A stretch of 58,499 bases of DNA from Candidatus Gastranaerophilales bacterium (GCA_944324185.1 CALUVI010000007.1:1-58499), one strand, 5' to 3'; counted from the stretch's first letter, positions 35,107-44,562 are shown. Translations and numbers: made by a program. Notes: generated by a model not told the origin, from the sequence alone.

Positions 35107-35663
35107 CAAAATTATTCGTGATATCCGGCTCATCCGGCGTTGGCAAAGGAACAGTAATCAAGGAGTTTTTAAAAAAGCATCCTGATTTTAAACTTTCTGT
35201 TTCCTGTACTACAAGAGGAATGCGAGCGGGAGAAGTTCACGGAGAAAATTATTTTTTCTTAACTAAAGCCGAGTTTGAAAAATGTATTGAGAATGATGAG
35301 TTTTTGGAATGGGCAGAATTCTCCGGCAACCACTACGGAACAAAGAAAAGTTTTGTTGATGAATGCCTTAATAAAGGTGACAATTTGATTTTGGAAATCG
35401 ATACAAAGGGCGCTTTGAACGTAAAGAGGCTTATGCCTGAAGCTGTATTAATATTTATTGCTCCGCCTTCTCTTGAAGAGCTTGAAGCACGGTTGAGAGG
35501 ACGGCATACGGAAACCGAAGAAGCTATACAGAAGCGGCTTGCGTCAATCAAGTTGGAGATTGAAAACTCAAAGAAATTTGACCATATTGTTGTTAATGAT
35601 ACTGTAGAGAATGCGGTTAAGAAATTAGAGAAACTGATGGTTGACTCAAGTCGCGCTAAGTGA
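35103..35663 (+). CDS. gmk: Guanylate kinase
   Basis: Gmk phosphorylates GMP to GDP with ATP. The P-loop SGSSGVGKGTV lies at residues 8-18, SVSCTTRGMRAGEVHGENY binds GMP, and IFIAPPSLEELEARLRGRHTE is the lid region. The length of 186 is slightly short of many homologues (about 205) but the core is complete. The start codon overlaps the decarboxylase stop (ATGA) and GGAGG lies just before it. The gene ends in LMVDSSRAK, 20-odd bases before a repeat block begins. Confidence 0.93.
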   Translation: MTKLFVISGSSGVGKGTVIKEFLKKHPDFKLSVSCTTRGMRAGEVHGENYFFLTKAEFEKCIENDEFLEWAEFSGNHYGTKKSFVDECLNKGDNLILEIDTKGALNVKRLMPEAVLIFIAPPSLEELEARLRGRHTETEEAIQKRLASIKLEIENSKKFDHIVVNDTVENAVKKLEKLMVDSSRAK

Positions 35664-35679
35664 GCGCTGTTGCGCCTCT

Positions 35680-36200
35680 AACGCAGTCCCCCATCCTAAC
35701 CTTCCCCGGGGGTAAATGTATTGGACTGGGATTTTACGCTCCCAGCCGGTAAGATGAGGGAGAAGGTATGCGCGTTGTCGTTCTACAGTTTACCTGCTAA
35801 CCCCCTCCCTAGCCCTCCCCGCTGGAGAGGGAACGCGCGCTGTCGCTCAAGAATTGTCTCGTCCGATAATCTCGTCCACCTCTCCAATCGGGGAGGTCGC
35901 AGTTGTGTGAGCGTCAGCGAGCTACAAATGCGGGCGGAGTTCTATTCATTATCAGCCCCTCTCCCTAACCCTCTCCCCAAAGGGGAGAGGGAATACGCAA
36001 GGTCGTTCTATAGCTTGATTGTAGTCACCCTTCCTAACCTTCCCTCAAAAGGGAAGGGACGCGCGCTGTCGTTCACTTAGCCAAGACAAAAGAACGACAG
36101 CGCCTATCCCCTCTCCCTGCAAATACATCCTGCTTGTAGAATTACATACAAAACCAATACATTTACCCCGGAGAGGGTTAGGGAGAGGGGATGATGTTCT
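35680..36200. repeat. Dense intergenic block of GC-rich repeats
   Basis: About 500 bases with no gene but at least five repeat units: CCGGGGGTAAATGTATTGGA, CCCCTCCCTAGCCCTCCCC with GGAGAGGGAACGCGCG, CCACCTCTCCAATCGGGGAGG, CCCTCTCCCCAAAGGGGAGAGG and CTTCCCTCAAAAGGGAAGGGA. Units face both ways. The last (36100-36195) has CTCTCCCTGC...GGTTAGGGAGAGGGG around a centre with CTTGTAGAATTACAT. Confidence 0.75.
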
Positions 36201-36213
36201 ATACTTGTCACAC

Positions 36214-36238
36214 CAAAAAGCCGGAGATAATCTCCGGT
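36214..36238 (-). terminator. Terminator of the 755-residue gene
   Basis: On the minus strand CCGGAGA-TTAT-TCTCCGG is followed by CTTTTTGG. It lies about 57 bases after the stop codon at 36295. Confidence 0.7.
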
Positions 36239-36294
36239 AATTTTTGATTTACCAAACCCTACATCTGATTATTTTCAGTGCATCAACTGATATA

Positions 36295-38562
36295 TTAATT
36301 TAAACCGAATATTCTTAAAATACACCTATCTAATTTTTCTGCAGTCTCTTTAGTTATAAGCTGCTGCGGATTTTTGGATATTTCTGCTTTTAACTTATAA
36401 AACTCCCTGAAAGCCTCTTCACTGTTAGTGCCATTTTCTTTACAATATTCCCATACTACGTTAATGATATGAGTAATTAATTCCATCTTTTTTGTATCTT
36501 CTCTTCCGTTTTCTGTACGGATTTGTCTTATAATATGATCAGCGCCACAGTTTAAGTCGTCTTCATAGCCTTTTATAACACTGTAGATATTCTCTTTTTT
36601 TATTTTTTTGATATTATCACAAGCATTCACCCACTCATCATCAGTTGTATACCATTCTAAATCATCTACAATGTCATTACCTATAGTTTCGCCGTCTTCA
36701 CTTTCGATTTTCTTAAATTCTTTTTTACAGATAGCTTCTAATTCTTCATTTTCTTCCTGAGCTTTACGTTCTTCTGCTTCTATTTTCTTATTTGTTGTTA
36801 CAATATCAGAATCGCTTATTGTCTCAAAATTATCATCAGTTAAATCTTTAGCAGCTTTTGTCACACCGTTAATTACAACATTTCCGTTTTTATCAACATA
36901 ATCGCAGACAACTCTCATAAGCTTATTGTCTTTTATGATGAAATACTGTGAATAACCATTTTCCTGGATGCCTTTGCTCTTGTATAAGGTTGAACCATTC
37001 AGTTTGGTACTGCACTTATAAATTTTGACTCCATAAAGATTTTCAACCCTTTTAAGTGTATTGTTGTAATCAATAACATCCTGAACTGAAACTTCAACAG
37101 TTTCAACATCTTTCTGAACTTTTTTGCTGCCGTCTGCCATTGTGCAGTTACCGTCTTTGTCAATAGATTTAACACCTTTAAGTTCTACCAGTTTATCTTC
37201 TTTTACTGTATAGAATTTTGCAGGCTCGTTAGTTGAAGATTGAGTTGTTGTATAAACTCCGTCTCTTGCGGTTTTCTTAAGCTCTTCTTCTTTTACAAGT
37301 TCTTCAACTTTTTCGTCTGCTGTATCTACTCTTTCGTCAATATCGGAAACTTCTTCGACATCTTCTTCCGGAACGGTATCGATTTCAATATCATCTACCT
37401 TAATTCCTTCATTCTTAAGATCTGCTTTTGTATCTTCAACAATTAAGTTATCATCAGCAATATCTTTATCAGTTGAAGAAATATCATTCAGGAAGCCGTA
37501 TTTTGTATTGATTGTATTTCTAACTCTTTCTGCTTCCATCATTCTGAGCATTGCGTAAAGTGTGTCAAATTCTTTTGCAAGTGCAAGCAAATTATCTTTA
37601 GTAAACTTTTCATTAGCTGTAGTTAAAGCTTTTGATACATTATCTTTAGCTTCATCAAGTTTTGAGAAGTCTCCATCTACTTCTGACTTGAAGTCTTCTA
37701 CCTTATTAATCAAAGACATTGCAAGGTTATTAATACCTTTTTTGTGCAATTCCATTTCAGACTCTTCTGATGGTAAATTATTTGCAACAAGACGTATAAT
37801 TCCTCTGCTGCTATCATCTTTATGTGTATCATTCCAGTAGCTTATTATTCTCAATATGCTTGGATTATTTTCACTTACTGATACTGTTACAAGATTATCG
37901 CCTTTCTTATTCTTGATATCCTGCTCTAAGCTGTTTAATTCTTTTTTAAGTTTTGTATCTTCTTCTTTATTTGTTCCATTGAACTTGTAACCTGCAGCAT
38001 CAAGCATTTTCTTGTATTCAGGAAGTTCTAACAAAGCTTTTTCAAGTTTATTTTTATCGAGCTGTTTATACAAATCTCTTAATGCTTCCAATTTTTCTTC
38101 CGGTTTGCCTGATTTATTTAAAGCATTGTTAATTTTATCTAAAAGCGTCGGACTTAAAGAATTATTTTTTGTTCCGATTTCTTTATACTTTGTAATTAAT
38201 GCTTTTAAAGCATCATACTCGCTATTGCTGCCACTTGTTGAACCTCCGCCCGGAGTACCCCACGGATTGCTCCACGGCATCTGCCAATTATTGAAGAAAT
38301 TATTCATGCCATTCATCCAGCTTCCATTCTGGAATGCCTGCATTGTCTGCTGAACAGCAAGCATCGGATTTAATAATGTATTTCCGTAAAGACCAAATTC
38401 CGGATATTCATAACCTATAGAAAAATCAAATGTCGGAGTCATATACATCATTGAATTAGCAATTGACTTTTGATTCAATTGATTCCATAAGATATTCAAA
38501 GAGCCGCTCGGGGTGCTCTGTGTTAATTCATAATTTAATGATGAATAATGGAATGGAAACAT
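36295..38562 (-). CDS. Large hypothetical protein, acidic, lineage-type
   Basis: I do not recognise this 755-residue protein. Its N-terminal ~110 residues are Asn/Met/Trp/Gly-rich (NGSWMNGMNNFFNNWQMPW) with a GGGSTSGSN linker. Charged helical regions follow (about 110-420), then two related beta-like modules of about 60 residues, one containing FYTVKEDKLVELKGVKSIDK and the other YFIIKDNKLMRVVCDYVDK, then another helical region. There is no signal peptide and no membrane helix. TTAGAGGATA before the ATG is a good ribosome site. It stands alone with its own terminator. The K-E-D-K-L/K-D-N-K-L modules slightly resemble the KGNN repeats of the giant protein at 7025. Confidence 0.7.
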   Translation of the reverse strand: MFPFHYSSLNYELTQSTPSGSLNILWNQLNQKSIANSMMYMTPTFDFSIGYEYPEFGLYGNTLLNPMLAVQQTMQAFQNGSWMNGMNNFFNNWQMPWSNPWGTPGGGSTSGSNSEYDALKALITKYKEIGTKNNSLSPTLLDKINNALNKSGKPEEKLEALRDLYKQLDKNKLEKALLELPEYKKMLDAAGYKFNGTNKEEDTKLKKELNSLEQDIKNKKGDNLVTVSVSENNPSILRIISYWNDTHKDDSSRGIIRLVANNLPSEESEMELHKKGINNLAMSLINKVEDFKSEVDGDFSKLDEAKDNVSKALTTANEKFTKDNLLALAKEFDTLYAMLRMMEAERVRNTINTKYGFLNDISSTDKDIADDNLIVEDTKADLKNEGIKVDDIEIDTVPEEDVEEVSDIDERVDTADEKVEELVKEEELKKTARDGVYTTTQSSTNEPAKFYTVKEDKLVELKGVKSIDKDGNCTMADGSKKVQKDVETVEVSVQDVIDYNNTLKRVENLYGVKIYKCSTKLNGSTLYKSKGIQENGYSQYFIIKDNKLMRVVCDYVDKNGNVVINGVTKAAKDLTDDNFETISDSDIVTTNKKIEAEERKAQEENEELEAICKKEFKKIESEDGETIGNDIVDDLEWYTTDDEWVNACDNIKKIKKENIYSVIKGYEDDLNCGADHIIRQIRTENGREDTKKMELITHIINVVWEYCKENGTNSEEAFREFYKLKAEISKNPQQLITKETAEKLDRCILRIFGLN

Positions 38563-38684
38563 TTAATTATCCTCTAAATTTATACTCTTATATATATAAA
38601 GTAGATATGTCTTTAAAAATTGCCTTTTATGTAAAGAAATGTAACAACTTTCTTAACTTACCTTAATATAAATCTGATATACTC

Positions 38685-38712
38685 TTGTAATAAATCATTT
38701 GTATGATATAAT
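38685..38712 (+). promoter_or_regulatory. Promoter of the RHH gene
   Basis: TTGTAA (38685-38690) and TATAAT (38707-38712), spacing 16. Transcript start about 38719. Confidence 0.7.
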
Positions 38713-38738
38713 AAAGTATCACGAGGGGTAAGTGTAGT

Positions 38739-38755
38739 TACGAATATTATTCGTA
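38739..38755 (+). promoter_or_regulatory. Inverted repeat, candidate RHH operator
   Basis: TACGAAT-ATT-ATTCGTA lies downstream of the start of transcription and 33 bases before the ATG, where a self-repressing RHH dimer pair could bind. Confidence 0.5.
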
Positions 38756-38788
38756 CAAAACTGCTCCGCAAGAGAAAAAGGAGGAAAT

Positions 38789-38977
38789 ATGGCAAGAGTT
38801 TTAATATCAATGTCTAATGATTTTTTAAACAAAGTTGACAGTGTTGCCACATCCGAACAAAGAACGAGAAGCGAATTAATCAGAGAGGCTCTGAGAGTTT
38901 ATATAAAACGTAACAAAATTTCTAATAACCTTAAAGCAGAAGAAAATGCAACTATTTTGTCAGAACTTCTCAGCTAA
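38789..38977 (+). CDS. Ribbon-helix-helix (CopG/NikR-N type) regulator
   Basis: The 62-residue protein is a complete ribbon-helix-helix fold: beta strand ARVLISMSND, helix FLNKVDSVATSEQRT, the S/T-R-S-E-L-I-R-E-A-L signature, then helix RVYIKRNKISNNLK and a short tail. Two copies pair their strands to read DNA. Such proteins are antitoxins or metabolite-free regulators; no toxin gene is next to it. AAAAAGGAGG precedes the ATG by 6 bases, and an inverted repeat in the leader suggests autoregulation. A hairpin ends the transcript near 39026. Confidence 0.85.
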   Translation: MARVLISMSNDFLNKVDSVATSEQRTRSELIREALRVYIKRNKISNNLKAEENATILSELLS

Positions 38978-39025
38978 AATATTTGATGGCTATCCTTCCG
39001 TATATTTGATGAAAACATAATAAAA

Positions 39026-39056
39026 ACTGACTCATAGTTATCCTGAGTCAGTGTAA
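39026..39056 (+). terminator. Hairpin after the RHH gene
   Basis: ACTGACTCA and TGAGTCAGT form a 9-bp stem followed by GTAAGTTTTCT, a weak T tract. Nothing else is seen in 38978-39236. Confidence 0.5.
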
Positions 39057-39236
39057 GTTTTCTCTAATAATTTTGGGAGGAGATTTGGGGATAGTTGATA
39101 CATGGCATGCTACTATAAATTTCAAAATCATGATATGTCATGAAGAAAAAGTTTTACAAAAATTTACAATTTGACAAATCTATCATTGCCGTATTCGCTT
39201 ATATACAATAAAAAAATATTATAGTAATATATTATT

Positions 39237-41369
39237 ATGAAGAAAAAATTTTTAGGGACAGTTTGTTGTTTAGCTATGTGTACTATTATGTGTGCATCAG
39301 AAGTTTTTGCAGCATCAACAGGGGCTTTTGCACAGCACTATGATGCAGCCCAGAACTATTTGATGCAAAACCAGTACTCATCTGCTATTGTTGAATTCAG
39401 AAAAGCTTTAAGAATCAATTATCTTGATAACTCGGCAAGAATAGGACTTATAAATTCTTATCTTGCAAGAGCAACTTATTATGCCAATCAGGAAAAAAAT
39501 TATGAAAAGGCTGCAAACGATTTCAGAAGCGCACTTTTTTATCTGAGAATTTATCCTGATAAAGAGCAAACAATCCAGAATTCTGCGGCAATGATAACTT
39601 CTGCTAATGAAAATTTAAACCAGTGCCTGAAAATAATGAGTTTTGATACAACCGCCGGCTCCAGATACAAACAGGCAGAAGAACTCCGTGCTGCAGGTAA
39701 CTTATCAGCTGCCGCTTTTGAATTCTTTAAAGCCGCTGATAATGCAAAACTTGCAGCAGACGCTAACGGTCAGGTTGCAGATTTATTAAAGCTGCTGGGC
39801 AATGAACCGCGTTCTGCCGATTTTTACAAAACGGCGCTTGAATTGAAACCGACTGACGGGCTTCTACGAATGAAATACGCAAGAACGCTCGATAAACTCG
39901 GTCGGTATGACGAGGCGGTGGTTCAATATAATGAAGCGCTTGCCAATTCCAAAGGTGATATGGAAGTTTTATACGCGCTTGAAAGAATTTATCTTAAAAA
40001 ACTTGCAGTAACTCCGTCTGACGCGGAATTAAACGCAAACTTAGGCGCTATTAAGCAAGCTCAGGGTGATTTTGAAACGGCATTGAGTTATTATGGCAAA
40101 GCTGAAAAAATTAATCCGTCTAATGTTACGACCAGACTGAATGTCGGAACGTTATTCCAACAGAGAAAAGAGTATCAGAAAGCAATCCAGTCTTATGACT
40201 CGATTTTAACGTTGTATCCTAACAATACTCAGGCACTTTTATATAAGGCACAGGTTTATAAAGAAATGGGCGACAACAAGACTGCGCTTAATTTGTACAA
40301 AAAGATATTATCAATAGATCCGGCTAATGCCGGCGCTAAGGCTGAAATCGGCGATGTTATGAAAAACGCGCTTCCGCCTTCGGAATACATTGCTTTTCTT
40401 GAAAAGAACGGAACTTATGATGAAATTTACAATTATGCCTACAAACTTCATCAGGAAAACAAGCTTGATGAGGCAATTGAAGGTTATAGCGCAGCATTAA
40501 AAAAAGACGCTTCAAAAGTTGACGCTTATGTAAATCTGGCAATTTGTTATGCGGCAAAAAATGATTACAACAATGCCGTGAGCATTTTAAACACCGCGAA
40601 GTCAAAATTTCCGGCAAATAATCTTGTTTTGAAAACGCTTCAGAGTGTTCAGAATGATTCAGCGAATACTAAACTTGCAGCAGCCTCCGAAAGTTATGAG
40701 AATAAGGACTATAAACAGGCACTGCAGCAATATCTTGCAATTAATCCGGCAACAGAAGATTCAATACTCGGTGCAGCGGCCTCGTATCAGGCTCTCGGGG
40801 ATTATAACAGTGCTATAGAATATTACAAAAAAGCAGAACAGATAAATCCTAATAATGCTGAAACTCCTTATTATATCGGGTATCTGTATTCAGAACAACA
40901 AAACTGGGCGCTTGCAGAAACTTATCTTAAAAAAGCCGTTGAAAAAAATCCGGAGTCAGAAGCAAAAGAATTACTGGCTTACGTTACCCAGAACGGCTCA
41001 CTATCGGTCTTAAATGAAGGTATTGCGCTTTATGAACAAAATAATTTCCAGAATGCACTCCTCAAATTTAATGAAGTTTTAAGAAAAGAAGCCACTAATG
41101 CCTATGCTTATTATTACAGAGGCTTAATATATGATGAGCAGAAGCAGACAAAACTTGCAATTAATGACTATTTAAACGTACTTAAGTATTCAAATGATTT
41201 TCCTATTGCAAATTATATGCTCGCGGTAGATTATGACACAATGAGCAATTACAAAGAGGCGTATAAATATTACCAGAAGTTTATTGCAGCTTACACAACC
41301 GATGATGAGTATTTAAAATACGCAAAATCCAGAATGGCTGAATTAAAGCCTTTTGTCGGGGAGGGGTAA
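39237..41369 (+). CDS. Exported tetratricopeptide-repeat protein
   Basis: MKKKFLGTVCCLAMCTIMCASEVFAAS is a Sec signal peptide with probable cleavage after VFA. The rest of the 710 residues is almost entirely TPR units of 34 residues; clear ones include AQNYLMQNQYSSAIVEFRKA, YDEAVVQYNEALANSKGD, QKAIQSYDSILTLYPNN and NSAIEYYKKAEQINPNN. TPR superhelices scaffold protein complexes, here in the cell envelope. No Shine-Dalgarno is visible and a TAATAT -10-like box sits 6 bases before the ATG, so the mRNA may be leaderless. The stop is 6 bases before the dus start, so they are probably cotranscribed. Confidence 0.88.
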   Translation: MKKKFLGTVCCLAMCTIMCASEVFAASTGAFAQHYDAAQNYLMQNQYSSAIVEFRKALRINYLDNSARIGLINSYLARATYYANQEKNYEKAANDFRSALFYLRIYPDKEQTIQNSAAMITSANENLNQCLKIMSFDTTAGSRYKQAEELRAAGNLSAAAFEFFKAADNAKLAADANGQVADLLKLLGNEPRSADFYKTALELKPTDGLLRMKYARTLDKLGRYDEAVVQYNEALANSKGDMEVLYALERIYLKKLAVTPSDAELNANLGAIKQAQGDFETALSYYGKAEKINPSNVTTRLNVGTLFQQRKEYQKAIQSYDSILTLYPNNTQALLYKAQVYKEMGDNKTALNLYKKILSIDPANAGAKAEIGDVMKNALPPSEYIAFLEKNGTYDEIYNYAYKLHQENKLDEAIEGYSAALKKDASKVDAYVNLAICYAAKNDYNNAVSILNTAKSKFPANNLVLKTLQSVQNDSANTKLAAASESYENKDYKQALQQYLAINPATEDSILGAAASYQALGDYNSAIEYYKKAEQINPNNAETPYYIGYLYSEQQNWALAETYLKKAVEKNPESEAKELLAYVTQNGSLSVLNEGIALYEQNNFQNALLKFNEVLRKEATNAYAYYYRGLIYDEQKQTKLAINDYLNVLKYSNDFPIANYMLAVDYDTMSNYKEAYKYYQKFIAAYTTDDEYLKYAKSRMAELKPFVGEG

Positions 41370-41375
41370 ATACAA

Positions 41376-42332
41376 TTGTCCGGAAAGGTAAAATCTCTTA
41401 TTTCAAGCAGGGTTTCTCTTGCGCCAATGGCTGGAATTACGGATTTTGTTCTGCGCTCGCTTGTCAGAGAATATTCAAAAACCTGTCTTTTAACAACCGA
41501 GATGATAAGTTCGGAAGCTTTGACTCAGGTTAAAGACACTGATATTGTTGCAAGGGGTGAAAACCATTCGCCTGTATCTTACCAGTTGAGCGGGCATAAG
41601 CCGAAAATGATAGCAGATTGTGCAAAATATCTGGAAAAATACGCTGATATGATTGATATTAATATGGGCTGTCCTGTTAATAAGGTCGTAAAAGGTACAG
41701 ACGGCTGCGCGCTTATGCGAAACCCTGATCTTGCTCAGGAGATTGTAAGAACCGTAAAATCCAACATAACTGTACCGCTCAGCGTGAAATTCCGTCTCGG
41801 ATATACGTTTGACGAATTGAATTATGTGGAATACGGTCAGAAAATGCAGGAAGCCGGAGCGGATTTTATCACAATCCATGCCAGAACCCGCTCTCAAATG
41901 TACGGCGGGAAAGCTGATTGGAAAAAGATTGCGGAGTTAAAAAGAAACGTAGATATTCCGGTTTTTGCAAACGGAGATATTGTTTCCCCGGAAACTGCGG
42001 CTGAATGCCTTGAACAATCTCAAGCCGACGGGGTTGCAATTGGACGCGGAGCGCTCGGAGACCCGTCATTGCTGCACAGAGTGGAAGAATACATAAATAA
42101 CGGGAAATATTTACCTCCGCCTAATTTGGAAGAAAAAATTGACACACTGAAAAAACACCTTTTGAAAGAAGTGGAGTTCAGAGGTGAAAATGTCGGAGTA
42201 AAATTCTGCCGGAAATTCTATCCCTATTATGTAAACAATTTTACCGGCGCCTCAAAATTAAGAGGAGAACTGGTTTTAATCGACAGCTTAGATGAAATCT
42301 TTAAAAAGCTGGACGGGATTCTGCGGGGGTAA
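41376..42332 (+). CDS. dus: tRNA-dihydrouridine synthase
   Basis: Dus enzymes are FMN proteins that reduce uridines in the tRNA D-loop with NADPH. LAPMAGITDFVLRSLVREY, INMGCPVNKVVKGTDGCALM (catalytic Cys), SVKFRLGYTFDELNYVE, TIHARTRSQMYGGKADW and VFANGDIVSPETAAE are all present. The 318-residue length fits the DusB-like branch. Translation starts at TTG (41376); GGGGAGGGG lies 8-13 bases upstream and no better ATG exists. The stop TAA lies inside a repeat word (GGGGGTAAATGT...GGACTGG) also found at 35707, so a repeat seems to form the gene's end. Confidence 0.88.
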   Translation: MSGKVKSLISSRVSLAPMAGITDFVLRSLVREYSKTCLLTTEMISSEALTQVKDTDIVARGENHSPVSYQLSGHKPKMIADCAKYLEKYADMIDINMGCPVNKVVKGTDGCALMRNPDLAQEIVRTVKSNITVPLSVKFRLGYTFDELNYVEYGQKMQEAGADFITIHARTRSQMYGGKADWKKIAELKRNVDIPVFANGDIVSPETAAECLEQSQADGVAIGRGALGDPSLLHRVEEYINNGKYLPPPNLEEKIDTLKKHLLKEVEFRGENVGVKFCRKFYPYYVNNFTGASKLRGELVLIDSLDEIFKKLDGILRG

Positions 42333-42575
42333 ATGTTTGGACTGGTAGTACGGACTACCCGGTGTGCCGTCATTCAGAGGACGTAAGTCCGAAGAATCTC
42401 TATAACTTATAAAAAATTTCTATTCACTCCTCACTATTCACTAATTTAAGGGATTCTTCGCCCCTAAATTGCTATCGGGCTCTGAATGACGGCAAACTTT
42501 TTGGCTTACTTACCAGGAGTGCTGTCATTGCGAGAAAATCTCTGATTTTCGCGGCAATCCATTCTTATTCAACTG
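42324..42575. repeat. Repeat region between dus and fmt, with a 130-bp foldback element
   Basis: 42324-42345 repeats the word at 35707-35729. Then 42365-42494 has perfect 15-base terminal inverted repeats (TGCCGTCATTCAGAG and CTCTGAATGACGGCA), encloses GAAGAATCTC...TCACTATTCAC and is MITE-like. 42525-42575 is another unit beginning CAGGAGTGCTGTCATTGCGA. No gene is present. Confidence 0.75.
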
Positions 42576-42651
42576 TAAATTTTGTTTTAAAATACTTCAG
42601 GCTATTCTCCAGTTCTTTTTTAAAGCCATGGAATCTGATTTCCCGTCCCTC

Positions 42652-43569
42652 TTAGCTCTTCAGACCGTTTGCCCAGTCTCTTGCAAACATTTCGCCTTTG
42701 CCTTCCGGTTTGACTTTAATGAGGCGCAAAACTCCTTTTCCGGTTTTTACATCAATACCGAATTTAGAAATATTTACAAAGTCACCTGCTTTGCCGTCTT
42801 TTTCTTCCTCCAGAGGTTCTGTTTCGAGGACTTTAATAATTTTGCCGTTATGTTCAAAAAACGCCCCCGGACACTTGTATACCCCGCGGACAAGGTTATG
42901 AATCTCTTCTGCTGATTTTGTCCAGTCAATTTTACACTCTTCTTTTTTTAATTTATCCGCAAAGCAGACTCCATCCTCACATTGCGGTATTGGTTTAAGC
43001 GTACCGGCTTTAAGACCTTTCAAGGTTTCAGCAAGAAGCTCGGGAGAATTATTTGCACAAAGGTTGAAAAGTTCTTCACAATTCATATTTTTTGTAATTT
43101 CTATCGGGTATTTCATACAAATATCACCGCAATCAAGCCCCAGTTCAGTAATCATTGTGCAAATTCCGGTTTCCTTATCCCCGTTCATTATTGCCCTCTG
43201 AATCGGATTTGCTCCTCTGTATTTTGGAAGCAGTGATACGTGCAGATTAATTGTTTCATATTTTGGAATATCAAGAACTTCCTGAGATAAAATCTGACCG
43301 AAGGCAAAAGTTACAAAAAAATCCGGTTTTAATTCTCTTAATGCCCCGATAATTTCAGGCTCTTTTCTTATAGATTTTGGCTGGAACACTTTTATATTAT
43401 GTTCTTGCGCAAATTGTTTTATCGGACAGGCTGTAAGCTTCTGTCCTCTGCCGGACGGTTTATCCGGCTGGGTTACAACAGCAAGAACCTCAAAATCATT
43501 TGAGTTGTAAAAATATTCCAGTGATTTTAATCCTATATCAGGTGTTCCAAAAAATACTATACTTATCAT
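42652..43569 (-). CDS. fmt: Methionyl-tRNA formyltransferase
   Basis: Fmt formylates initiator Met-tRNA using 10-formyl-tetrahydrofolate. The start at 43569 (MISIVFFGTPDIG) follows AAGGGA; longer in-frame starts run into repeat DNA. VTQPDKPSGRGQKL, the catalytic NLHVSLLPKYRGANPIQRAI and TELGLDCGDI are typical, as is the C-terminal domain starting at KIDWTKSAEEIHNLVRG. Length 305 is normal. It lies downstream of def on the same strand, the common def-fmt pairing, but 297 bases of repeat DNA now separate them. Confidence 0.93.
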   Translation of the reverse strand: MISIVFFGTPDIGLKSLEYFYNSNDFEVLAVVTQPDKPSGRGQKLTACPIKQFAQEHNIKVFQPKSIRKEPEIIGALRELKPDFFVTFAFGQILSQEVLDIPKYETINLHVSLLPKYRGANPIQRAIMNGDKETGICTMITELGLDCGDICMKYPIEITKNMNCEELFNLCANNSPELLAETLKGLKAGTLKPIPQCEDGVCFADKLKKEECKIDWTKSAEEIHNLVRGVYKCPGAFFEHNGKIIKVLETEPLEEEKDGKAGDFVNISKFGIDVKTGKGVLRLIKVKPEGKGEMFARDWANGLKS

Positions 43570-43659
43570 AATTTCCCTTTTTGTAGTTGTATCGTTGAAA
43601 AGTTGAAATTTGCAACACATTCTCTTTATGGTGTATTTTAAACTTCTGTCAGGCAAAGT

Positions 43660-43830
43660 CTGATGCACAGTTCTTTATGGATTGCTTCGGGCTGTCTTGG
43701 TTATTCCCTCGCAATGACGCCATACTTGTAGGTTTAATTCCAGGAGTGCCGTCATTCTGAGGACGTCAGTCCAAAGAATCTCTATAACTTATAAAAATTT
43801 CTATTCACCATTCACTCCTCACTATTCACC
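43660..43830. repeat. Dispersed repeats between def and fmt
   Basis: 43744-43830 reads GAGTGCCGTCATTCTGAGGA...AAGAATCTCTATAAC...TCACTATTCACC, a full member of the family at 42365 and 52051. 43676-43735 holds a second type: TGGATTGCTTCGGGCTG...CCCTCGCAATGACG. Confidence 0.75.
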
Positions 43831-43866
43831 AGATAAAGTGAAGCGGTCTGCTTTACCAGACAGGCA

Positions 43867-44502
43867 TTAACCCTCAGCGCCTTCCTGTTTGTCAGCTTTT
43901 TCTTTCTGAGCTTTTGCTTCTTTTTCGATTTTTTCTTTCATCAAAACTTCAATTTTTTCTTCAAGTTCAGGCTCTGCAAGAATTTTATCGAGCTGAATAT
44001 CCGGAAGGTTGCATTTCTTCAAAACTTCTTCCGCTTCAAATCTGTTTATAACATGATCGATAAACAGTATTCCGTCAAGATGGTCAAACTCATGCTGGAT
44101 TGCTCTGGCTAAAAGACTTCCGTCATGAGCTTCCAGAACAAAAGAACGCCCGTTTCTGTCCATAGCCTTTACCATAACGTCAGAATATCTTCTAACATCA
44201 GTAAAAGCTTCCGGAAAACTCAAGCAGCCTTCGTGGCTTATTACAGCACCTGATTTTTTTATTATTTTCGGGTTAATAAATACTATCGGATTTAACGGTT
44301 CGTTTCCGGTTGATGTATCAATTACAAATACCCTGTAATGTTCGCCTATTTGCGGAGCGGCAAGCCCGACGCCGTTCTGAGCGTACATTGTATCTAATAA
44401 GTCCGCGACAAGATTTTTTATCTTCTGGGAGACTTTATGAACTTCTTTAGAAGGCTGTCTTAAAGACTCTTCCCCGTATTTAACAACTTTTCTTATTGAC
44501 AT
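43867..44502 (-). CDS. def: Peptide deformylase
   Basis: Def removes the formyl group from new polypeptides with a metal ion. The three motifs GVGLAAPQIG, EGCLSFPE (Cys ligand) and HEFDHLDG (two His and the catalytic Glu) are intact. The C-terminal ~45 residues are an extended charged helix (EKIEKEAKAQKEKADKQEG), longer than usual, perhaps for ribosome contact. AAGAGG lies upstream of the ATG. It should be cotranscribed with fmt downstream. Confidence 0.94.
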   Translation of the reverse strand: MSIRKVVKYGEESLRQPSKEVHKVSQKIKNLVADLLDTMYAQNGVGLAAPQIGEHYRVFVIDTSTGNEPLNPIVFINPKIIKKSGAVISHEGCLSFPEAFTDVRRYSDVMVKAMDRNGRSFVLEAHDGSLLARAIQHEFDHLDGILFIDHVINRFEAEEVLKKCNLPDIQLDKILAEPELEEKIEVLMKEKIEKEAKAQKEKADKQEGAEG

Positions 44503-44562
44503 ATCTTCATACCTCTTTACTAAATCATATCATAAATATGAACATTTTTCGAATAATGACGT

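Noticed and set aside
35721-36080. 119-codon frame after gmk
   Set aside because: Composed wholly of repeat units (LPNPLPKGERE-like peptides); not a gene.
42652-43236. Plus-strand frames opposite fmt
   Set aside because: Shadows of a conserved minus-strand gene.
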